Origin: Candidatus Pseudothioglobus singularis PS1
Lineage (GTDB): Bacteria > Pseudomonadota > Gammaproteobacteria > PS1 > Pseudothioglobaceae
Assembly: GCF_001281385.1 (NCBI RefSeq)
Contig: NZ_CP006911.1
Location: forward strand, 930,001 to 994,000
Direction of reading: 5' to 3'
DNA length: 64,000 bases
Below, piece by piece: positions 16,829 through 26,130 of the stretch. Positions within the stretch are counted from its first letter, which is position 1. Every line of letters starts with the position of its first letter. Both the position numbers and the translations under genes were made by a program. Below the pieces are notes generated by a model. The model saw only the letters and a list, made by a program, of their open reading frames with translations, did not search any database and was not told the DNA's origin.

Positions 16829-18262
16829 ATGGAAATGGGTTTTACTTCCGCTGTCTATGTTCTTGCTGCCGTATTGTTTATACTATCACTTGGCGGACTG
16901 TCTGGTCAAGAAAGTGCAAAGCGCGCAGTTTGGTATGGTATTGCTGGTATGGCTTTGGCTGTTTCCGCGACCTTACTTGGACCGGGAAATGGACTATGGT
17001 GGCTATCACTTGTATTGATTGCTGCTGGCGGACTAGTTGGTTACCAGTTAGCATCGAAAGTTGCTATGACTCAAATGCCAGAATTAGTTGCAGGTATGCA
17101 TGCATTAGTAGGACTTGCTGCAGTATTTGTGGGCTTTAATACTCACTTTGAACTTGTCAATATTGCATCGATGGATTTGGCTGCCATGAAATCGCTGGAA
17201 GGTTTTTCGGCGTTGCTCGCTAAAAAATCTGCTGTTGAAATAAATATACTTCGCGTTGAAACCTCACTAGGTATTTGGATCGGTGCTGTCACATTTACCG
17301 GCTCCATCATTGCATATGGTAAGTTGGCAGGCAAAGTAACCTCAACAGCGTTTAAATTACCTGGAGGTCACTTTCTTAATGCGGCTGCAGCCCTGTTATC
17401 AATATTATCAGCAGTTTGGTATTTAAATAGCGGTGAGTTATTGTCAATGATTGTATTGACATTTCTAGCATTGTTCATCGGATATCACTTAATCATGGGT
17501 ATTGGCGGGGCTGATATGCCTGTTGTAGTATCAATGCTCAATTCTTATTCGGGATGGGCTGCGGCGGCGATTGGATTTAGTCTTGGCAATGATGTTTTAA
17601 TTGTTGTTGGATCACTCGTTGGATCGTCAGGCGCTATCTTGTCTTATATCATGTGTAACGCCATGAATCGATCTTTTGTGAGTGTTATTCTAGGTGGCTT
17701 TGGCGGCTCATCTGGTCCACAAATGGAGTTTCATGGTGAGCAAGTATCTATTGAGGCAGATGGTGTTGCTTCTGTCCTAAATGATGCTGACAGTATTATC
17801 ATTATTCCAGGCTACGGCATGGCTGTTGCTCAAGCGCAACAATCAGTTTCTGAATTAGCTCGCAAGTTAAGGGCACAAGGTAAAAATGTACGCTTTGCCA
17901 TTCATCCAGTTGCTGGACGTTTGCCCGGTCATATGAATGTACTTCTGGCTGAGGCTCGAGTGCCCTATGATATTGTTATGGAGATGGATGAGATTAATGC
18001 TGATTTTTCAGATACCGATGTGGCCATTGTCATTGGATCCAATGACATTGTTAACCCTGCAGCGCAAGACGATCCAAATAGCCCAATTGCTGGAATGCCT
18101 GTCTTGGAGTGCTGGAAAGCTAAACATGTCTTTGTCTCTAAAAGAGGCCAAGGAACAGGATATTCTGGAATCGAAAACCCATTATTCTTTAAAGAGAATA
18201 CTAGAATGCTCTATGGAAACGCGAAAGAATCACTCGACAAACTCCTCCCAATGATCGACTAA
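16829..18262 (+). CDS. pntB: NAD(P) transhydrogenase, beta subunit
   Basis: A 477-aa partner of PntA. The N-terminal 270 residues contain about nine membrane helices that form the proton channel. The C-terminal part from about residue 305 is the NADP(H)-binding domain [18 protein letters not shown] near 328, [18 protein letters not shown] near 361 and [12 protein letters not shown] near 399. The length is close to the E. coli subunit (462 aa). It lies 9 bases after pntA, so the two form one operon. No terminator is recognisable after it. Confidence 0.96.
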   Translation: MEMGFTSAVYVLAAVLFILSLGGLSGQESAKRAVWYGIAGMALAVSATLLGPGNGLWWLSLVLIAAGGLVGYQLASKVAMTQMPELVAGMHALVGLAAVFVGFNTHFELVNIASMDLAAMKSLEGFSALLAKKSAVEINILRVETSLGIWIGAVTFTGSIIAYGKLAGKVTSTAFKLPGGHFLNAAAALLSILSAVWYLNSGELLSMIVLTFLALFIGYHLIMGIGGADMPVVVSMLNSYSGWAAAAIGFSLGNDVLIVVGSLVGSSGAILSYIMCNAMNRSFVSVILGGFGGSSGPQMEFHGEQVSIEADGVASVLNDADSIIIIPGYGMAVAQAQQSVSELARKLRAQGKNVRFAIHPVAGRLPGHMNVLLAEARVPYDIVMEMDEINADFSDTDVAIVIGSNDIVNPAAQDDPNSPIAGMPVLECWKAKHVFVSKRGQGTGYSGIENPLFFKENTRMLYGNAKESLDKLLPMID

Positions 18263-18464
18263 GAAACCACTTTAAGTATTAAATCTTCTAGCAATATTTC
18301 TTTATCTTGTTATCACAATTTTTCATCTTTAGCTCAAGTCAGCAGTGGAGCAGTAATAAGACTTTTCTGGCCCTTCCTAATTAAAATCTTTTAACTATAC
18401 TTTGATATTTTTTATCAGTGCTACAAGAGCACAAAGATAGAAACATCATATTGGGAGATTCAAA

Positions 18465-18680
18465 ATGGAGACAGCTGATATTGTTAAATGGATAGCGACA
18501 GTCATTCAGTTAATAGGTTATGGACTTACAGGGCTAAATCTAGCGCCTTACAATGTATTCTTCTTTTTTATAGGAATTGGTTTGTGTTTTGCTGTGGGTT
18601 ATTTATGGAAAGATAGAGCAATAATGGTTGTTCATGTTGGAGCCTTTATTTCTTTACTTATAGGCTATTTAAGTGCATAA
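18465..18680 (+). CDS. Small conserved membrane protein (71 aa)
   Basis: A 71-aa protein with a GGGAG ribosome site 7 bases before the ATG. Three hydrophobic segments cover residues 8-27, 30-47 and 52-69 and include VIQLIGYGLTGLNL and VGYLWKDRAIMVVHVGAF. The pattern is reminiscent of a small membrane family catalogued as a DUF in other marine bacteria, but I cannot name its role. It stands alone, 200 bases after pntB and tail-to-tail with the autotransporter gene. Confidence 0.7.
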   Translation: METADIVKWIATVIQLIGYGLTGLNLAPYNVFFFFIGIGLCFAVGYLWKDRAIMVVHVGAFISLLIGYLSA

Positions 18681-18709
18681 TCTTTTTAAAACCTAAATTA
18701 GAAATACAG

Positions 18710-21700
18710 CTAAAACCTAAGATCGGATCTCAAGGTAAAACTGTTGCTATATTTAGATTCAGAGTTTGCACCGACTGCTTGTTTCCTGGTGTAGCTTGCA
18801 GAACTTCTCCAGCCTGATCTAGCAATATGATCAATTCCAACTCTTAGTTTCCAGTTGTTATTTTTAATATCAAAATTCTTCACATAAGTATTACTTGCGC
18901 CTTCGCTCGTATAGAACATTGATGTTGACGTTTTAGAATTTGATTTGTTGTATTCAATCCTTGTAAATGGTTTAAGTCTGCCACTATTTTTTAATATGAT
19001 TTCAGAGTTTACGTCCATACCCATTCCTATCTCATAGTCTCGAATCTCTTGTTTATTAAAAGTTAATGCTAATGAGCCACTACTCTCACTAAAAGCGTCC
19101 AAATTAGTAAGTGTTATAGAATGTGTGAGATAAGGAGAGATTTCAAACTGTTTCTTTTTATACTCGTGCCTTAGAATATTTGACAAAAATAATTGGTTTC
19201 CCCTCCTTTCTCCTAACAAAGTCTCAGACCCATCTGTTCGAGTCATATCAAAATTAATACGACTTATACCAACTACAGTTTCTATTTTGGTATTTGAGTC
19301 TAATTTTAAGGCGCTATAGTTAGATAAGCTATAATTTTTTGATTTCACATTTGTTGCACCTGATCCTATATCGGAATTATCACGTCCCACATCAAACACA
19401 AATCCCACAATGCCCTCGTTATCAAGAGGCTTATCAAACCCAAGAGAAAGTATTTTTGACTTTGTATCTTGCTTAGAGGTTGTTGATGATGCTTTTGTTT
19501 TGCCAATTATTAGCTCTCCCTTTGTCCAAATCGACCAATCTCCAAAGATTGGCTCAAAAGTTGGATTGAGGGTCTCTATTGCAAGAGCTCTAAGCTTTAC
19601 ACCCTCATTAATAGCAATAGTTGCGGCGTCAGATTTAATGTGATCACTGACAGCAAGCAATGAACCATTTGTATTTTCAATTGCATTAGACATTTTATTA
19701 GCAAAATAGATCTCATCATAAATTTGAGAATTTGGAGAACTGTTCATAAGTATATCAATCATCTCATCTTGAAAGCGAAGCCTGATACCTTGATGCGAAG
19801 TTCGAATTGAACCCTGATTTCGACCTAACCAAGCAATTCTGTTATAAGAAATATCAACAATCATATCAGCCCATTCGGCTGCAATATCTTTGGATGCCTC
19901 AACAGAGCTAGTAACATCTGTTTTATCAAGTGGACTAGGTAACTGTGATTCATAAGTCCAGTTAAACTGAGTAGCTGCAACATTATTATTACCAGTAGCA
20001 TCAGTAAATTTACTACTAGCGACATCAATTGTAGTTGCGCCGTCATCCGTTGGTGTGAAGGTGGCAGTATAAATAGTAGATGAGGTTGAGGCGAAACTCG
20101 AAAGAGAGCCCCCTGTAACTGTTATATCTCCGACAGCAAAGTCAGTGGTTGCCTCACTTGAAGTAAAAGTCATTGATAGCGATGCATCATCAGAGGTATC
20201 ACCGTCAGAGACGGTGGATGAGGTGATTACCATCGTTGGCGCTGAAGTATCAACAGCGGTAAAGCTTGCATTAGCTGAATTAATAGCATTATTAGATGCA
20301 TCTTCAACGGTAGCTCCAATTGCAACATAAACCACCTGTTCACTAGAAAAATTGCTTGATGGATTGATAGTAATGACTGTTTTGCCATTATTAATCGTTG
20401 CATCAAAGGAGATATCAGAGCCACTAGAGTTATTTTCCTTGAGTGTAATGAGTGCATCGACATTAGAATCATCAAGTGCAGAGTCATTAGTTAGCCTAAC
20501 TGCCTCATTAAAAGTAAGCGTAATGTCTGAAGCAACTGCTACGGATGTTGCGCCATTTACTGGGCTAAAAGTGGTGGTTGGTTTGGTAGTATCAGCTGCT
20601 ATAGCTAAATCCCATTTATTATCACTGTTTGAATCACTAAGGGTCCAGGTAAAGACTCCATTTGAGCATACGCAAGTTCCTGTTAAGCCTCCAGCAAACC
20701 GAGCAGAAGTTGTATTAGTAAATATATCTGTATATGTATTTGCAGCTAATGTAGACGCAGTATCTATACTAAAAGTAGTTGTGCCACTCGTTCCCCACTC
20801 TTTTGCAAATTTTCCATAGGATGAGGTGCTTGCAACAAATAATTTATAGTTTGTTGGCATCTTTCCTCTATAAACAAGGGCATCACTACCTCCTTGCCCA
20901 TTTGTTAAAGTGGTAATTGTCATAGAGGGAACATAAAAATCATAAGTCCCGCCCGTAATTGTGCCTTTATTGACAATCGTCACTCCAGACGAACTCCCCC
21001 CAATTGCATAACGACTTGCGCTTAAAGTACCTGTATTTGTAAAAGTAGCGTTATCTTGCAGAGTCAGTCCATCATTATATCCACCTCCAGTTTGGCTTAT
21101 TGTTCCTGAATTAGTAATTGATACAGTGCCTGTAGATGATTGCATATTTATAGGGTCTTCAGCTGAAGTAATCGTACCTGAGTTTGTGATAGAGACGTTA
21201 TCAGCATTTCGAAGATATATTGCATAATCATCTACTGCAGAAATAGTTCCTGAATTGTTTATAGTTAAACCATCGGCATAATCTGCTTGAATACCCCAAT
21301 CATCTCCAGCTGAAATTGTACCTGCATTAGTTATCGTAACATTTGAAGCATTTTCAATATCAATAGCGTCATCTCCTTCACTACTAATCGTAGCTCCTGA
21401 ATTATTAGTTATAGTCAAACCTGAAGAGCTATCTCCATCAATTGTTTCATAATTGCTGGATCCTAAAATTGTGATATTTCCATTGTTTATAATTGTAGCA
21501 TTCACGGAATTATTTGCATAAATGGTTCTACTACTAGATTTTCCATTGATAGTTCCATTATTAATTAACTTTGGATTTGTTGAGCTTCTAATATCAATTA
21601 CACAACAGTTGCCTTCAATTATTCCGTTGTTTGTTATGGTAGTTGTTCCAGCAGGAAAAGTTCTATTATCAGCATCAACAGCAGGCCAAGTGTAATCAAT

Positions 21701-21886
21701 TTCACCTCCATTATCTACTGTTAATGTATCGTTATTAGTTAGAGTGACTCTCGAGGTCTGAGTTGTTCCATTACTTATCGTATAATCAGTGCCATAAGCA
21801 TGATTTGAAAAAAAGATACATAAAAAAATAAATAAGATAATAAATATTTTTTTAAAATTTAGTGAAACTCTTGCAACAGTAATCAT
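18710..21886 (-). CDS. Autotransporter (type Va) with beta-helix and Ig-like domains
   Basis: A 1058-aa surface protein. A signal peptide (residues 1-32, ending HAYG) is followed by a beta-helix passenger of repeats such as ITNSGTISA-DD-AI to about residue 330. An Ig-like segment at about 430-545 (TTKPTTTFSPVNGATSVAV...) looks like a Big_5/SbsA domain, and a second at about 545-650 has the SAPTMVITS...DITVTGGSLSSF pattern. The last 275 residues from GDWSIWTKGELIIGK form the outer-membrane barrel, ending in the C-terminal phenylalanine (LRF). No protease active site is seen, so an adhesin or surface-layer role is likelier than an enzyme. Confidence 0.88.
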   Translation of the reverse strand: MITVARVSLNFKKIFIILFIFLCIFFSNHAYGTDYTISNGTTQTSRVTLTNNDTLTVDNGGEIDYTWPAVDADNRTFPAGTTTITNNGIIEGNCCVIDIRSSTNPKLINNGTINGKSSSRTIYANNSVNATIINNGNITILGSSNYETIDGDSSSGLTITNNSGATISSEGDDAIDIENASNVTITNAGTISAGDDWGIQADYADGLTINNSGTISAVDDYAIYLRNADNVSITNSGTITSAEDPINMQSSTGTVSITNSGTISQTGGGYNDGLTLQDNATFTNTGTLSASRYAIGGSSSGVTIVNKGTITGGTYDFYVPSMTITTLTNGQGGSDALVYRGKMPTNYKLFVASTSSYGKFAKEWGTSGTTTFSIDTASTLAANTYTDIFTNTTSARFAGGLTGTCVCSNGVFTWTLSDSNSDNKWDLAIAADTTKPTTTFSPVNGATSVAVASDITLTFNEAVRLTNDSALDDSNVDALITLKENNSSGSDISFDATINNGKTVITINPSSNFSSEQVVYVAIGATVEDASNNAINSANASFTAVDTSAPTMVITSSTVSDGDTSDDASLSMTFTSSEATTDFAVGDITVTGGSLSSFASTSSTIYTATFTPTDDGATTIDVASSKFTDATGNNNVAATQFNWTYESQLPSPLDKTDVTSSVEASKDIAAEWADMIVDISYNRIAWLGRNQGSIRTSHQGIRLRFQDEMIDILMNSSPNSQIYDEIYFANKMSNAIENTNGSLLAVSDHIKSDAATIAINEGVKLRALAIETLNPTFEPIFGDWSIWTKGELIIGKTKASSTTSKQDTKSKILSLGFDKPLDNEGIVGFVFDVGRDNSDIGSGATNVKSKNYSLSNYSALKLDSNTKIETVVGISRINFDMTRTDGSETLLGERRGNQLFLSNILRHEYKKKQFEISPYLTHSITLTNLDAFSESSGSLALTFNKQEIRDYEIGMGMDVNSEIILKNSGRLKPFTRIEYNKSNSKTSTSMFYTSEGASNTYVKNFDIKNNNWKLRVGIDHIARSGWRSSASYTRKQAVGANSESKYSNSFTLRSDLRF

Positions 21887-22006
21887 AGATCAATACAGCT
21901 CCCTAGATTCATAATACATAAAAAGGATATTGAAAACAATGACTTAAAGTTGTACTTAAAATCCTAGTACTAAGAAATTTGACTCAAGCTAAAATATATC
22001 ATAATT

Positions 22007-22738
22007 ATGCAAAAATTAACCCAACAAAAAGTCAATGAATTTAAATCTCAAGGCTTTCTCATCTTAGAAAATTTTGTTAGCTCTGAAGTATTGTTAGAGC
22101 TTCAAGAGTCACTCAATAGCATCTATGAAGAAATTGACAAAGAGTCGAATCGCTTAGAACAATCATATGACAATAAGCATTATGGCGATATTTCAAAAGT
22201 GGGTCGAAAATTTATTCAAAATCAAAGTAGGTATTATCCTGCGATTCAGAATTACCTTAAAAGCAATCCTCTAAAGGAAGTTGTTACCAAGTTACTTGAT
22301 GGTGATGCATTTATTTTTAATGAACAATTCGTAGTGAAAGAGCCTAATACGCCATCGAGTTTTAATTGGCACCAGGATTCAGGATATATAAATTTTGTAC
22401 ACAAACCCTATTTGACAACTTGGCTGGCGCTAGATGATACTCATTCATTGAACGGACCTTTGTCAATCATCCCTACAAATTTAGAGACCGAGGCAAAAGT
22501 TTTAACTCACCAATGGTCAGACAAATCAAAAGATCTATTTATTGAGGTTGATGAGGCTAAAGCAAAGACTTTGCATGTTTCTGTAGGATCTCTCGTGGTA
22601 TTTTCTAGCCTTACGCCTCATTCCTCTGGAGCAAATCAATCACCCAGCCCAAGGTCAGCTTATCTAGCTCAATATTCATCAGAGCCAATTATCGACCCAA
22701 ATACAGGTTTAAATAGAAATCAAGCGATTCCAATTTAA
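22007..22738 (+). CDS. Phytanoyl-CoA dioxygenase-family (PhyH) protein
   Basis: A 243-aa Fe(II)/2-oxoglutarate dioxygenase. It starts with the family-typical helix and FKSQGFLILENFVSSEVL. The iron ligands are His and Asp in FNWHQDSGYI near residue 121 and His in SSLTPHSSGAN near 206. The 2-oxoglutarate-binding arginine is in PSPRSAYLAQYS. Bacterial members hydroxylate varied small molecules such as compatible solutes, lipids and phosphonates, so the substrate is not predictable. No partner genes are adjacent. Confidence 0.85.
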   Translation: MQKLTQQKVNEFKSQGFLILENFVSSEVLLELQESLNSIYEEIDKESNRLEQSYDNKHYGDISKVGRKFIQNQSRYYPAIQNYLKSNPLKEVVTKLLDGDAFIFNEQFVVKEPNTPSSFNWHQDSGYINFVHKPYLTTWLALDDTHSLNGPLSIIPTNLETEAKVLTHQWSDKSKDLFIEVDEAKAKTLHVSVGSLVVFSSLTPHSSGANQSPSPRSAYLAQYSSEPIIDPNTGLNRNQAIPI

Positions 22739-22801
22739 ATTAATTACTAATTCACCCAATCTTTTTCTAATCAGCTTATAAACTGATCAATGAGCCTTCA
22801 A

Positions 22802-22825
22802 GGATTTCTAGCTTTGGAGAAATCC
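22802..22825. terminator. Small hairpin near the tRNA-Ser 3' end
   Basis: GGATTTCT and AGAAATCC are perfect inverse complements around the 8-base loop AGCTTTGG. The hairpin lies between the PhyH gene stop and the tRNA 3' end, which converge. There is no long T run on either strand, so termination is uncertain. Confidence 0.35.
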
Positions 22826-22863
22826 ACAAATTATATCAATTATTATTAACGGCATGAATATTG

Positions 22864-22951
22864 TGGTGGAGGGAATGGGATTCGAACCCATGAAACCGTG
22901 AGGTTTACACGCTTTCCAAGCGTGCGCGATCGACCACTCTGCCATCCCTCC
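22864..22951 (-). tRNA. tRNA-Ser (anticodon GGA)
   Basis: An 88-base type II tRNA on the minus strand. The acceptor 5' strand GGAGGGA pairs with TCCCTCC. The anticodon stem-loop CACGC-TTGGAAA-GCGTG has GGA in the anticodon, reading UCC and UCU. The long variable arm (around ACCTCACGGT) and the TTCGAAT loop are typical for serine. CCA is encoded. The discriminator base is A, where G is usual in E. coli serine tRNAs. Confidence 0.95.
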
Positions 22952-22966
22952 AATACTTTTGAATTT

Positions 22967-24608
22967 TTACCCTTTTGAGGACTCTATCATTGCTTCTATT
23001 TGTTCATCCTCAACGCGCGTCATTAATGGTTTAAATTTATTGATTTGATGGCCTAGTAATGGGCTATTAATATCATTCCAGTTCAAAGAATCAATATTCA
23101 AAAACTCCTCTGATTTTTCTGCCATCTCTGGAAGCACAGGCTTCAAATAGGTCATGAGCACTCTAAAGAGATTAATCGCCAGTGAAGTAATTTCAAGCAC
23201 CTCTTGCGACTTACCTTCTTCTTTAGCAAGCTGCCATGGCTTTTTCTCATCAATATACTGATTGGCTTTGTCTGCAAGCTTCATAATCGATCGCATAGCC
23301 TGCCCATAGTTTCTATCTTCATAGTGCCCTGCTATCTCAGTATTAGCAGCAACAAACTCATCATAAAGACCCTGCTCAATGCAATGACTAGAAAGCACTT
23401 TATCAAACTTTTTCACAACAAAAGAAGCGCTTCTGCGATGCGATATTGACTACCTTTCCAACAAGATCAGAGTTAACACGCTGCTTAAAGTCTTCTAGAT
23501 TAAGATCAATATCATCAATTCTAGATGAGAGCTTGTAGGCATAGTAGTAACGAAGACATTCTGGATTAAGTGCTTCAAGGTAGGTTCTTGCTAAGATAAA
23601 GGTACCGCGTGACTTACTCATCTTTTGTCCATTTACGGACAAGAATCCATGTGCAAAGATAGCGTTAGGGGTTCTGAAGTTGGAGCCCATTAATGTTGCA
23701 GGCCAGAATAGAGCATGAAAATAGACAATGTCTTTACCAATGAAATGATAAAGCTCGGTATCAGAACCCTTTGCAAAAAAGTCATCAAACTCCAGTTCAG
23801 AGTTGTCACATAACTTTTTAAAGCTTGCCATATAGCCTATTGGAGCATCTAACCAGACATAAAAGTACTTGTCTTCAGTTCCAGGAATCTTAAAACCAAA
23901 ATAAGGTTTATCTCTTGAAATATCCCACTGCTGAAGACCTTGTTCAAACCATTCTGCCAACTTGTTACTTACCTGTTCCTGAAGATGTCCAGCCTGAGTC
24001 CAATTTTTCAGCTCCTTTTCAAACTGTGGCAAATCAAAAAAGTAGTGCTCTGAATCCTTCTCAATTGGCTTTGCTCCAGATATTACTGATCTTGCATTTT
24101 TTATCTCAGTGGTTGAGTAGGTAGCACCGCATACTTCACAGTTGTCTCCATACTGATCTTCTGCACCGCACTTAGGGCAATCCCCCTTTATATAGCGATC
24201 TGGTAAGAACATCTCCTTCTCAGGATCGAAAGACTGTGAAATGACCCTTTTCTTAATATAGCCAGACTCATTAAGGCGATTATAGATCAATTCAGAGATT
24301 TCGCGATTCTCCTCTGAATGGGTTGAGTGATATTGACTAAAGTCAATATGAAAATCACTCAAATCTTCTTGATGCCGCTCGCTGACCGAAGCAATAAGCT
24401 CTTCGGGTGTAATTCCCATTTCATCAGCTTTAAGCATGATAGGGGTTCCATGGGTGTCGTCTGCGCAAACGTAATAGCACTCGTTGCCTTGCATCTTTTG
24501 AAAGCGAACCCAGATATCAGTCTGGATCACTTCCAGCATATACCCCAAATGAAGGTCTCCATTAGCATAAGGGAGCGCTGAAGTAACTAAGATTCTACGT
24601 TTAGCCAT
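22967..24608 (-). pseudogene. metG: Methionyl-tRNA synthetase, split by a one-base frameshift
   Basis: The gene is readable as two frames: 24608-23403 (401 codons) and then 23416-22967. An extra C on the coding strand near 23435 shifts the frame. Removing it gives [18 protein letters not shown], which aligns with the E. coli segment NLAS-RNAGFINKRFDGVL. The restored protein would be 546 aa. Present are the zinc knuckle [21 protein letters not shown] (two CxxC), [11 protein letters not shown] and KMSKSRGTF. The HIGH signature reads HLGY (Tyr23) instead of HLGH. The C-terminal tRNA-binding domain of E. coli MetG is absent, as in some relatives. The enzyme is essential, so a sequencing error is the simplest explanation, but I cannot exclude a true mutation. 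Confidence 0.85.
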
Positions 24609-24698
24609 AAATAGTCATCAATAATCCCAATATAAATAGGGATTTGTGGGATAGTTGTACGATAAAATATCGCTATTTTACCGACCGAGGTCATCAAA

Positions 24699-25778
24699 TT
24701 GACAACTTTAACTGAAGATAAAATTCAATCTATACTAAGCAATGTAATCGACGAGAACACTGGAAAAGATCTTGTGTCCTCTGATAATATAAAGAATATT
24801 TCGGTCGATGATGAAATTGTTAACGTTGAACTTCTACTTAAATACCCTGCTGCCAACTTTCATGAAGAACTTAAAGGAGTTGTAGAGGAGGCTCTGTCTA
24901 AAGAAGGCGTCAACTATTCGAATATTTCAATTAACTCTAAAATCCCATCGCATGAAACGCAAGGCGTCGAAGCCCTTCCTGGTGTCAAGAATATTATTGC
25001 TGTAGCTTCAGGCAAAGGCGGCGTTGGTAAATCAACCACAGCGGTCAACCTGGCACTAGCCCTCAAGTCTGAAGGTGCAAATGTTGCGATACTCGATGCG
25101 GACATTTATGGACCCTCTCAGCCGCGCATGCTAGGCGTCAAAGATCTTAGGCCCCAAGAGTCTGAAGGTGGCAATATGAAGCCTGTTATGGCTCATGGTT
25201 TACAATCTATGTCGATTGGTTTTTTGGTTGATGAAGCCTCACCTATGGTTTGGCGTGGCCCTATGGTTACCCAGGCATTAGAACAGCTTCTAAAGAATAC
25301 TGAATGGGAAGATGTTGACTATATGATCATTGATATGCCGCCTGGGACGGGTGACACCCAGCTAACTCTTTCTCAAAAAATTCCAGTAAGTGGTGCGGTG
25401 ATTGTAACTACGCCTCAAGACATTGCGCTCATTGATGCTCAGAAAGGTCTTGCGATGTTTGAAAAGGTCAATATACCTATACTAGGTATTGTTGAAAATA
25501 TGTCAATTCATATCTGCTCAAAGTGTGGTCATGCTGAAGAGATCTTTGGTCATGGCGGTGGAAAGGATATGGCTGTTGACTCCAAAACTAATTTTTTAGG
25601 TGCTCTGCCACTTCAGTTAGACATTAGAACGGATGTGGATGAAGGCACGCCAAGCGTTGCTAAAGATCCTGATAGTCAGGTTACAGATATGTACCAAGAG
25701 ATTGCTAGAAAAGTCGCTGGAATACTGTCACTCAAAAACGAGTCAGTTGGCGCTTTTCCAAAGATTACGATTGAGTAA
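24699..25778 (+). CDS. apbC: Iron-sulfur carrier ATPase, Mrp/ApbC family
   Basis: A 359-aa P-loop ATPase that binds and delivers [4Fe-4S] clusters. Residues 1-85 form the MIP18/DUF59-type N-terminal domain. The ParA-like part starts near 97 with the deviant Walker A SGKGGVGKSTTA, then DADIYGPSQPRML and IDMPPGTGDTQLT. The cluster-binding CxxC is CSKCGH near residue 272. The likely start is TTG at 24699, placed 8 bases after GAGG; no ATG is available upstream in frame. It converges with fdx with a 4-base gap, next to the isc operon. Confidence 0.93.
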   Translation: MTTLTEDKIQSILSNVIDENTGKDLVSSDNIKNISVDDEIVNVELLLKYPAANFHEELKGVVEEALSKEGVNYSNISINSKIPSHETQGVEALPGVKNIIAVASGKGGVGKSTTAVNLALALKSEGANVAILDADIYGPSQPRMLGVKDLRPQESEGGNMKPVMAHGLQSMSIGFLVDEASPMVWRGPMVTQALEQLLKNTEWEDVDYMIIDMPPGTGDTQLTLSQKIPVSGAVIVTTPQDIALIDAQKGLAMFEKVNIPILGIVENMSIHICSKCGHAEEIFGHGGGKDMAVDSKTNFLGALPLQLDIRTDVDEGTPSVAKDPDSQVTDMYQEIARKVAGILSLKNESVGAFPKITIE

Positions 25779-25782
25779 AGGT

Positions 25783-26121
25783 TTAGTGGTTCTCTGAGAC
25801 CTGATTAATAGTGTACTTAGGTATCTCAATAACTAAATCATCCTCTGAGACAATGGCCTGACAAGAAAGCCTTGAGTCTGGGTCTAATCCCCACGCTTTA
25901 TCTAAGAGATCATCCTCAATCTCGTCTGACTCTTCAATAGTGTCAAAGCCTTCACGAACATAGACATGGCAAGTCGTACAAGCATTCGACATCTCGCATG
26001 CATGCTCTATTTCGATTCCATTATCAAGAAGCGCTCTGCAGACACTGGTTCCGGGATTCGTTTCAATAACAATCCCTTCAGGGCAAAATTCATCGTTGGG
26101 AAGGATAATTAGTTGCGGCAT
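25783..26121 (-). CDS. fdx: [2Fe-2S] ferredoxin of the Isc system
   Basis: A 112-aa adrenodoxin-type ferredoxin. The cluster cysteines are in CEMSNACTTCHVY (Cys40, Cys46 and Cys49) and RLSCQAI near residue 85. It gives electrons for cluster assembly on IscU. It is the last gene of the run iscR-iscS-iscU-iscA-hscB-hscA-fdx, 9 bases after hscA. No iscX gene follows. Confidence 0.94.
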   Translation of the reverse strand: MPQLIILPNDEFCPEGIVIETNPGTSVCRALLDNGIEIEHACEMSNACTTCHVYVREGFDTIEESDEIEDDLLDKAWGLDPDSRLSCQAIVSEDDLVIEIPKYTINQVSENH

Positions 26122-26130
26122 ATTAGTATT

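Noticed and set aside
18710-21886. Repetitive Asn/Thr/Ser-rich stretch as a separate tandem DNA repeat.
   Set aside because: The repetition is at protein level, from beta-helix turns of the autotransporter; the DNA is too diverged to be a tandem repeat array.
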